DNA from: Luzula sylvatica | Taxonomy: Eukaryota > Streptophyta > Magnoliopsida > Poales > Juncaceae | Assembly: GCA_946800325.1 (NCBI GenBank) | Contig: OX326960.1 | Span: 15,524,393 to 15,588,392, forward strand | Direction: 5' to 3' | DNA length: 64,000 nt | Part shown: positions 56,469 through 64,000 of the stretch, in pieces | Numbering within the stretch: position 1 is the first letter of the stretch | Layout: every line of letters begins with the position of its first letter | Notes under the pieces: model-generated | Database searches by the model: none | Told to the model about the DNA's origin: nothing | The model's input: the letters and a program-made list of their open reading frames with translations, nothing else | Translations under genes and position numbers: made by a program

Positions 56469-57412
56469 AATATTTTTTTAGCAAAATTGAATATCGAATG
56501 CTAATGAAAGAAAAATCTTGGGACACATATTTTCATGTTATGTCGAATGTATTAGACACATCTATAACAACACATTTAGTAATCAAATTCCTAACATACT
56601 AATATAATTTTAAATAATTTTAAGTATTACTAACATACTAATATAATTTTAAATGTATATTTTACGAAGTCCCTTGAATATTTATGAAACCGACCAAAAG
56701 AAACATGTCATTTGCACTAAATATAAATTTTCTCACTAAACTACATACTAAGTGTTGGGCTCGTAAAATAACCATATTTCGCAAACAAATAGAAAACCAA
56801 ATAGAACTTTTCAATTGTGATTTTTCTAAGAAGAATGTTAAAGAACAATTTATGCGCCATAATTTATTTAAATAATTACGTGACAAAATACAAAAAAAAA
56901 ATCGCTAGGAAGTTTCATGTTAAGATCAATGGAAGAGATCAATCCAAATCGAATCGAATATGTTTGTATAATTTATTAGACAAAACAACAAACGCATACA
57001 ACTTAATAAATTACACAACGCTACGAATTCTCCGGAAAAACCATTTGGATCAAATCCAAGAATCTTTGCGAGCAAAACTCAGGATCAACGTCTTAAATCG
57101 AATGCATGGGCTTGCACAGTTGCACGCATGCTCAATTTTCTTCGAAATAATGTAATCTTGCAAAACATCAATTATGCCCAAGTAAATAAATATATATTTA
57201 ATTTATGGAAATATGTATTTGTATATAGAAGAATATATACTTATTTTTTATTCTAGAAATGAATTCAACCTAGCAGCCATGTAATAATAATAATAATTTT
57301 ATCTTTGTACCTGAACTTCAAATTTGCGAAGAGTTTTTGATCTTGAATCGATCGTCTTGAGAGAGCAAAAAAGACGTTCCCACTTTTACCTGGAGAAGAG
57401 AGCTCTCTCGGT

Positions 57413-58107
57413 TTTGTATCTGCGTTATTTTTCCAATCATATACCTGATATTTTTTCCAAAAATTCAAAATTATCATATTTATCCTTGAAAAATCTAAAA
57501 TGTCATATTACCTTTTCGAAACTTACAAAATATGTTATTTTTATGATGGTTACATTTTTTTTAAGAGTATATACATGTTAATTTTAATTTTTGGAAAGAT
57601 AAATATATTTCTGTAAGAGTGTGATAAGCGCACCTCTCACCCTCAATATTGTTTTTTGAAGGTTTTTATTTTATTTTACTTATTGAACATTGATAAGTAC
57701 TGAAATTGTGTTTTATTGGTCATTTCTAAGTTATTTCATTGATATTTTTTTTCTGTAGGATTTATATGTGTCAATGAATTCATTCAGCACAATAAAATAT
57801 TTTATAACCTCAATTTATGTAATAATGAAGGTAATATTATCGGATTATCCTATATGATATGTAAAAGAAAATCTTGAAGAAATATGAGCAGTATATATTG
57901 GATTAGTTTTCCCAATTTGTTTCTTGAATCTATGATTCTATTCAGTTTACTAGTCAAAATCAATAAATAGTTTATAACCTCAATTTATGTATTTTGCCAT
58001 TCACCCCATTTTTTTTGGGTTAAAATATCCAAATTGTTCATCTGAAGTTTCAAACAATGTTAACTAAGTACTAAATTATACTATCAAAAATAAGTACTCG
58101 ATAATAG
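57413..58107. other. AT-rich spacer
   Basis: 57465-57610 resembles parts of the first MULE's terminal repeat (tcatatttatccttg, aaaatgtcatatt), possibly a decayed end. The remainder shows no feature. Confidence 0.4.
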
Positions 58108-58370
58108 TGTTAGAGAAACTGAGAGTTAATCTCTTGCACTGACGGTGTAGATAGTCAGTATAAGAAGATAGCTTCTAACTAGCCGTTAGTTAGGTTCACT
58201 TTGTAATTAACACAAACAGTGATGTGGATAAACATAAAACCACTGAATGTGGGTCCCACACTGGAGTTAGGTAGATACTGGATACTATAAATATAGATCC
58301 AATCCCTTGTAATTAAACTACTTTTTCAGTAATACAAATTCACATTTTTTACATACTTCAATTGTTATCA
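58108..58370 (+). repeat. 5' LTR of the recent Copia element
   Basis: Starts TGTTAGAGAAAC and ends TTGTTATCA. Contains a TATA-like actataaatatag about 85 bp from the end, likely the promoter. Confidence 0.95.
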
Positions 58371-58383
58371 TGGTATCAAGAGC
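58371..58383 (+). promoter_or_regulatory. Primer-binding site
   Basis: TGGTATCAAGAGC directly after the LTR, complementary to the 3' end of initiator Met-tRNA. Confidence 0.9.
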
Positions 58384-58607
58384 TACTTTTTAGAGCATAC
58401 GCTCAAATTTGATCTTCAGCTTTCTACTTGATTTTTTCTTTTCTCTTGATTCAAACGTTTCAAAGAGATCCTTTCTTCTTCTTTCTTCCTTCTGTTTGTA
58501 TTATTTCATCTCTTCTTCCAAGATCGATTCTTTTTTTTCTTCTTCAAAATTTCACAGCAAATTGACCAAAGATCGGTTCTTTCTTTCAAATTCTCCAAAT
58601 TCAGATC

Positions 58608-59719
58608 ATGTCGACTCGGTCCACTGGTACTGGTACCAGCGTGCAGATTCCACTTCCAGTCTTCGCCCAATTGCCTTCACTCAGCCTACCTCCATTAAAT
58701 TGGATCGCACAAACTGCATCCTGTGGCAATCTCAAATCACACCAGTTATCAGCGGATATGACCTCATGCATTATCTTGACGGCTCGATCTCCGCACCTTC
58801 ACCATTCCTCACAGCACAATCAGGCTCGATTACGCCATCGATTAACCCCGACTACAAGCACTGGTACTGTCAAGATCACCAGCTGATCCTTGGCTGGTTG
58901 AAAGCCTCTCTCACCGACGAGATCCATGCTCAAGTCGCGCGTTGTCAGACATCTGCTGAGGTATGGTCCTATCTTCGTACCAGCTTTTCCAGTCAATCTC
59001 TTGCTCGTATGTTGCAGTTAAGGTTTCAGCTATCCACTATCAAGAAAGATAACTTACCAATTCAAGAATACCTCAACAAAAAGAAAGGAATCGCTGATTT
59101 GCTCGCCTCCATTGGTGACCCGATCTCAGATCGTGAGCTCATTCTTAGCGTTTTGAGTGGGTTGGGCCCTGATTACAATGCAGTCTACTGTGCTGTCACG
59201 GCACCGCACATGTCCTCCACTCCTATTACGATCCCAGATCTTCAAGCTCAACTCCTCAATTACGAAGCACACCTTGAACAACAATCCTCTCATCACACTT
59301 CCGCTCTCTCTCTCCTTACTCAATCCCCAAATCCTCTTTCTTCCTCAATATGAGGGTCCACCATACACCAGTCTCAACCAAGTATACATGGACCGACTCA
59401 TAACAATGGGCCACCTCAAATTTATTACACCCATGCTCAGCAAAACTCAGCCCAAATACAAACTAATTCTCAAAATTCGGTTTTTCGGCCTCCAAATACA
59501 AATCAACCTAATCAGGGTTATTACAAAAAGAAGAAAAACCGTTATAACGGTCCTGATACTCGACCACAATGTCAGATCTGCTGGAAGCATGGTCACCTTG
59601 CCAATTGGTGTCGTGAACGAATGAATCCGGCGGTTAATTACTGCCCACCACCATCACCAAGACCACCGCAGGCCTATGTCACTGAGGTAAATACACTCTA
59701 CAATCAACCATCTCAATGA
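58608..59719 (+). pseudogene. Copia gag
   Basis: ATG 58608 opens MSTRSTGTGTSVQIPLPVFA; a 1-bp loss near 58685 moves it to the main frame (TSIKLDRTNCILWQSQ). The UBN2-type gag region follows, then TGA 59351-59353, a Pro/Gln/Asn-rich linker and the CCHC knuckle CQICWKHGHLANWC at about 59570, and TGA 59717-59719. Gag forms the particle that packages element RNA. The frame joins pol directly, as in other Copia elements. Confidence 0.85.
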
Positions 59720-62700
59720 CCATCAGTGCCTCCTCACGAATGGTTCTTTGATTCCGGCTCGACGCATCATGTCACTCCGGATCTAAATAACTTCAGCTCC
59801 TACACACCATATCAAGGCAATGAACAAGTACGCGTAGGTAATGGTTCAGGTTTGTTAATCTCTCACTCTGGCTTAGTTACAATTTCACATAATACTGGAA
59901 ATTTCACACTTACTAATGTGTATCATGTTCCTCACATTACTAAAAGTCTAATCAGTATTGCTAAATTTACTCAAGATAATAATGTCTATATGGAATTTCA
60001 CACTAATTTTTGCCTTGTGAAGGACAATATCACCAAGGAGGTCCTCCTCAAAGCTTAGGCCATTGATGGCTTGTATAAACTGCAACTTCATCTCTCCTCT
60101 TCTGCTACTTCATTACACACTGAGCTAGTACCTTTGTCTATATGGCATAAGCGTTTAAGTCACACTTCTTTTAATACAGTTCATCACCTTGCTTCTACAA
60201 CACAAATAAAATTCTCCAATAAAGATTTAGAATTTTGTTCTGCTTGTGCTCAAGGGAAAGCTCATCAACTTCCCTTTTCTTCTTCTTCTCGCAATGCTAC
60301 ACAGCCTTTAGAAATAATTCATTCGGACTTATGGGGTCCATCTCCTCGAATCTCAATTGAGGGGTTTAAATACTATGTACATTTTATAGATGAATTTTCT
60401 AGATTCTCTTGGATATATTTTTTGAAAAATAAATCTGATGTAAGCATTGTGTTTTCTCAATTCAAAAGTTTTGTAGAAAATCATTTTTCCTCAACCATAA
60501 AAACTGTTCAAACAGATGGTGGATCTGAGTATTTTTTTCTTAAGAATTATCCTAGTATTCTTCATCGCACATCTTGTCCACATACCCCCCAACAAAACGG
60601 ATTGGCTAAACGAAAACACAGACACGTCGTGGAACTTAGTCTATGTGGCATGGCTCAAGCTTCTATCCCACTTGAGTACTGGTGTCATGTGTTTAACAGT
60701 ACAGTTTTTGTTATCAATAGGCTTCCCTCTTTCAGCCAACATAAACTATCTCCTTTTGAAACCTTGTATCACATCTCTCCTGACTATTCTTTTCTTAAAA
60801 TTCTAGGATGTGAATGTTTTCCGTACACTAGACCTTATAATGATCACAAACTTCAGTTTAGGTCTACTTCTTGTGTGTTTATTGGATATTGTACAACTCA
60901 GAAGGGTTATAAATGCTTAGATATTATCACTAAGAAAATATATGTCAGTAGACATGTCCTCTTCAATGAGCAAAAATTTCCTTTTTCTGATTGTTTACCA
61001 ACATCTTCACCTATTCTTCAACATACAGAACCATATCCACTCACAATATTACCAAATACTAGCACTAATCATCATACTGTACCAAGTACAGATATTCCTT
61101 CTTCTTTTTCAGGTACCAACACAGCTCCCTCTTCAACCATACCACATCAACCAGCTGTGACAGGTCCCTCACATCCGATGATGACCAGATCCAAGACAGA
61201 TCAAGCCAAGCCCAAGAAGTTCCCAGATTTTATCTCTCTATCAGCAGAAATCACTGATATCTCTTCTTCACATCTCTCTGAACCTACCTCTTTTAATCAA
61301 GCTAATAAAGATCCAAATTAGAGAGCTGCAATGGCAGCAGAATTGAATGCTTTACAATCTAATGCCACTTGGATATTAGTCCCTCCTACCACTAATCAGA
61401 ACCTTGTATCGTGTAAATGGATCTACAAAATTAAAAAGAAATCCGATGGATCCATTGAACGATACAAAGCAAGATTAGTGGCTCGAGGCTTTACTCAAGA
61501 ATTTGGCATTGATTTTGATGAAACTTTCAGTCCAGTTATTAAACCAACTACTATTCGACTTGTTTTGTCAATTGCAGCTAGCAAAGGATGGATGGTGAAT
61601 CAATTAGATGTTCACAATGCTTTCTTGCATGGCACTCTTGAAGAAGATGTTTTCATGGCACAACCACCAGGTTTTATCAATCCAGATTATCCCTCTCATG
61701 TTTGCAAATTACAAAAAGCTCTTTATGGTTTGAAACAAGCCCCTAGGGCATGGTTTAATAAACTTGGTCACACATTGTCTAAATTAGGGTTTCAAGCATG
61801 TACATCTGATGCCTCTTTATTCATCCAACAAACTACTTCTGACACTATTTGGGTTTTAGTGTATGTTGATGATATTTTGGTCATTGGAAATAATCCTCAT
61901 GCTATACAGACCCTAATTACTCAACTCAATGATAGTTTTGCTCTAAAAGATCTAGGGCCTTTAAACTACTTTTTAGACATACAATGCACAACAACTACAC
62001 ATGGTTTTCATCTTGCTCAAACTCAATATATGCAAACACTATTAACTAAATTTCACATGCAGGAGGCCAAACCATGCAACACACCCATGGCCACTGGTGA
62101 TTCTCTTTCCAAGTTTGATGGTGATCCTTTCCCTGATCCTCAAGTGTATCGATCACTTATTGGTGGATTGCAATATGCCACTATCACACGCCCTGACATT
62201 GCCTTTGCAGTAAACAAGGCGAGTCAATTTCTTCAAAGCCCCACAGAGAAGCATTTTTCTCTTGCCAAGCGAATTCTCAGATATCTGAAGGGTACCATGG
62301 ATCATGGTCTTCTTCTCTCTCGCGCCTCCACTCTCAGCCTTCATGCCTACTCTGATGCAGACTGGGCGGGTTGTCCGGATGATCGCCGCTCCACAACTGG
62401 TTTTTGTGTGTACCTTGGCAACAATCTGATCTCATGGTCGTCCAAGAAACAACAAACAGTGTCTCGCTCAAGCACGGAAGCGGAATACAAAGCTATGGCG
62501 TCAGCAACAGCTGAACTTCTCTGGCTTCAATCTCTTCTTTCTGAGTTAGCCATTCCGCTTATCTCTCCTCCAACTCTCTGGTGCGACAACCTGGGTGCAA
62601 CGTTTCTTGCCTCAAACCCGATCTTTCATGCCAGGACGAAACACATTGAGATAGATTATCACGTTGTGCGTGGACGTGTTCAATCCAAGCAACTTCAAGT

Positions 62701-62842
62701 TCAATTCATTTGTTCCAAAGATCAGTTGGCTGATGGCTTAACCAAGGCTCTATCGACAACTCGTTTTGAATTTCTTCGTGGCAAGCTAGTCGTTTATCCA
62801 ACGTCTAGCTTGAGGGGGGCTGTTAGAGAAACTGAGAGTTAA
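59720..62842 (+). pseudogene. Copia pol: protease, integrase, reverse transcriptase, RNase H
   Basis: In the same frame as gag. Protease: WFFDSGSTHHVT. Integrase: GAG-pre-integrase WHKRLSH and CSACAQGKAHQ, then HSDLWGP and QTDGGSEY, but QQNGLAKRKHRH has Lys (60608-60610) where the third catalytic acid, Glu, is expected. Reverse transcriptase: KARLVARGFTQ, QLDVHNAFLHG and the catalytic YVDD. RNase H: DADWAGCPDDRRSTTGF, SSTEAEYKAM, DQLADGLTKAL. Stops: TAG 60056-60058 and TAG 61319-61321. The last codons run 22 bp into the right LTR. Confidence 0.9.
62810..62820 (+). promoter_or_regulatory. Polypurine tract
   Basis: TTGAGGGGGGC directly before the right LTR, overlapping the end of the pol frame. 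Confidence 0.85.
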
Positions 62843-63083
62843 TCTCTTGCACTGACGGTGTAGATAGTCAGTATAAGAAGATAGCTTCTAACTAGCCGTT
62901 AGTTAGGTTCACTTTGTAATTAACACAAACAGTGATGTGGATAAACATAAAACCACTGAATGTGGGTCCCACACTGGAGTTAGGTAGATATTGGATACTA
63001 TAAATATAGATCCAATCCCTTGTAATTAAACTACTTTTTCAGTAATACAAATTCACATTTTTTACATACTTCAATTGTTATCA
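62821..63083 (+). repeat. 3' LTR of the recent Copia element
   Basis: Same as the 5' LTR apart from one C/T difference. Followed by the AATAG target duplication. Confidence 0.95.
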
Positions 63084-63088
63084 AATAG

Positions 63089-64000
63089 TCTATATGTAAA
63101 TACTAAATATTCATAACTATAATATTATATATCCAAATGTTTTATATTATGCTATATTTGTTTGTTGAACTGACATGAATATTAAAACCCATAGGACCCA
63201 CAAATGCTCCCTGTCAAATAGTCATTGCTACGATGTGAATTAGATTGGTAACGCATACAAACTTCATTTGCACATTTCATTCATGCAAACCTCCTTTAGT
63301 ACAACCATCCATATTTATTTAAGTACCATTTTAGTTTTTTTTTTTTCTTCCATATTGTTTGGCTTCTTTTGTTTCTTCTGAGACTTTGGCGCTATATTTT
63401 TTATTTTGGAGAGATTTTTTTAGTTATTGGAGGATACCATAGATGATAGAAATAAGCTTGAACTATACCATTTCTAGTTAATATTAAGTAGTTGGTAATT
63501 ATGTTTTTTTTGTTAATAAGCATGTTAATTAAACGTGTTAATTAAGATATAGAGGGTGTTGTTTTGAAATTTGGGGACAGAAGTAAAATTGCCCAGAAAC
63601 GTGTTAATTAGGATTAGTACTAATGACGAAAGTGTGTTCTTTATTGGCGATCCAATCAAGGAATTTGAACCGAAGCTAAACTGGGTGGCCAAGTCGACAT
63701 CAGAAAAATCTACAATCTTTAATATGTATAATAATAATAATAATGTTAAATATGTTATAAATAAATACAAACAACAACAATAACAAAAAAAATTATATTC
63801 AAAATGGATCTATTAGTACAATGACCACTACCCTCTTTATATAATAGTGGATGTGATTAGGTCAAGACAAAATTACAATACAAAAAATTAATGCTATAAT
63901 AATTATCCTAATATAATTACAATGACATTCATATTATTATGTTTATAACACTCTTCCTCGGATGTACATATTTCATACGCATATGAATCTACTTCAATAA
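63089..64000. other. AT-rich right end of window
   Basis: No gene assigned. A frame without ATG at 63571-63783 (PRNVLIRISTNDESVFFIGD) has no recognisable domain. The last 200 bp (ctctttatataatagtgg; acactcttcctcgg) might be part of an LTR continuing outside the window, which I cannot test. Confidence 0.35.

Larger units (their letters stand above)
53690..57412 (+). repeat. Segment S3, interrupted by repeat R and a TIR element
   Basis: S3 homology is 53690-53975, 54722-54826, 56469-56810 and 56872-57412. It is broken by repeat R (about 54050-54720) and by the 1.6-kb TIR element at 54827-56468. Together with S2 it makes a direct duplication; S1 is a more distant third copy. Confidence 0.75.
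58108..63083 (+). mobile_element. Recent Copia LTR retrotransposon (Ale/Retrofit-like)
   Basis: LTRs of 263 bp at 58108-58370 and 62821-63083 differ at one position that I can see (gatactgg/gatattgg). Target duplication AATAG at 58103-58107 and 63084-63088. Primer-binding site TGGTATCAAGAGC follows the left LTR, and the polypurine tract TTGAGGGGGGC precedes the right LTR. Total 4976 bp. One gag-pol frame with four stops and one frameshift. Short LTRs and the RNase H sequence suggest the Ale/Retrofit lineage. Confidence 0.95.

Noticed and set aside
63571..63783. A 70-codon frame near the right edge
   Set aside because: No ATG, Asn/Lys-rich tail from AT-rich DNA, no recognised domain; left as unassigned sequence.

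Overview
This window is nuclear DNA from a flowering plant, most likely a eudicot. It is AT-rich, has GT-AG introns, carries a plant-only transcription-factor gene (NAC) and plant-type F-box and NAL1-family sequences, and is dominated by plant transposable elements. Species cannot be told from the sequence. Only one gene looks intact, a four-exon membrane-tethered NAC factor at 31378-33689. Two other host genes are pseudogenes: a NARROW LEAF1-like serine protease (370-2329) and an F-box/DUF295 gene (37602-39147). There is no operon-like organisation.

Layout. 0-2.3 kb: decayed NAL1-like gene whose last intron holds a 47-bp minisatellite. 2.6-18.9 kb: a three-level nest. A 1.45-kb Mutator-like element (9-bp TSD) contains a near full-length L1-type LINE (18-bp TSD), which contains a minus-strand Copia LTR retrotransposon (5-bp TSD) with about 1% LTR divergence but a wrecked polyprotein. 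19-25 kb: small elements (a second Mutator-like MITE, a tRNA-type SINE, a Tourist-like MITE, a 1.4-kb TIR element with a (TATAA)n core, a LINE tail and a dispersed repeat R). 25.5-29.2 kb: a probable non-autonomous Helitron full of internal duplications. 31-34 kb: the NAC gene. 34-36 kb: second (TATAA)n-core element and low-copy segment S1. 37-39 kb: F-box pseudogene split by an hAT-like MITE. 39.7-43.7 kb: MITEs and LINE tails. 43.7-44.1 kb: fragments of a second NAC gene, cut off by a Helitron end at 44.15 kb. 44.2-48.7 kb: probable minus-strand Helitron body carrying a tandem array of exon-like 105-108 bp units. 48.9-57.4 kb: segments S2 and S3, related to the sequence downstream of the NAC gene and heavily interrupted by insertions. 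58.1-63.1 kb: a recent Copia element (263-bp LTRs, Ale/Retrofit-like) with four stop codons, one frameshift and a lost integrase catalytic residue. 63.1-64 kb: nothing recognised.

History. The best explanation for the right half is tandem duplication of the NAC locus followed by decay: NAC plus S1, a NAC fragment plus S2, and S3. Transposons then split the copies. Shared and missing insertions in S1/S2/S3 allow a relative chronology. All identity and divergence statements come from alignment by eye; no database search was possible.
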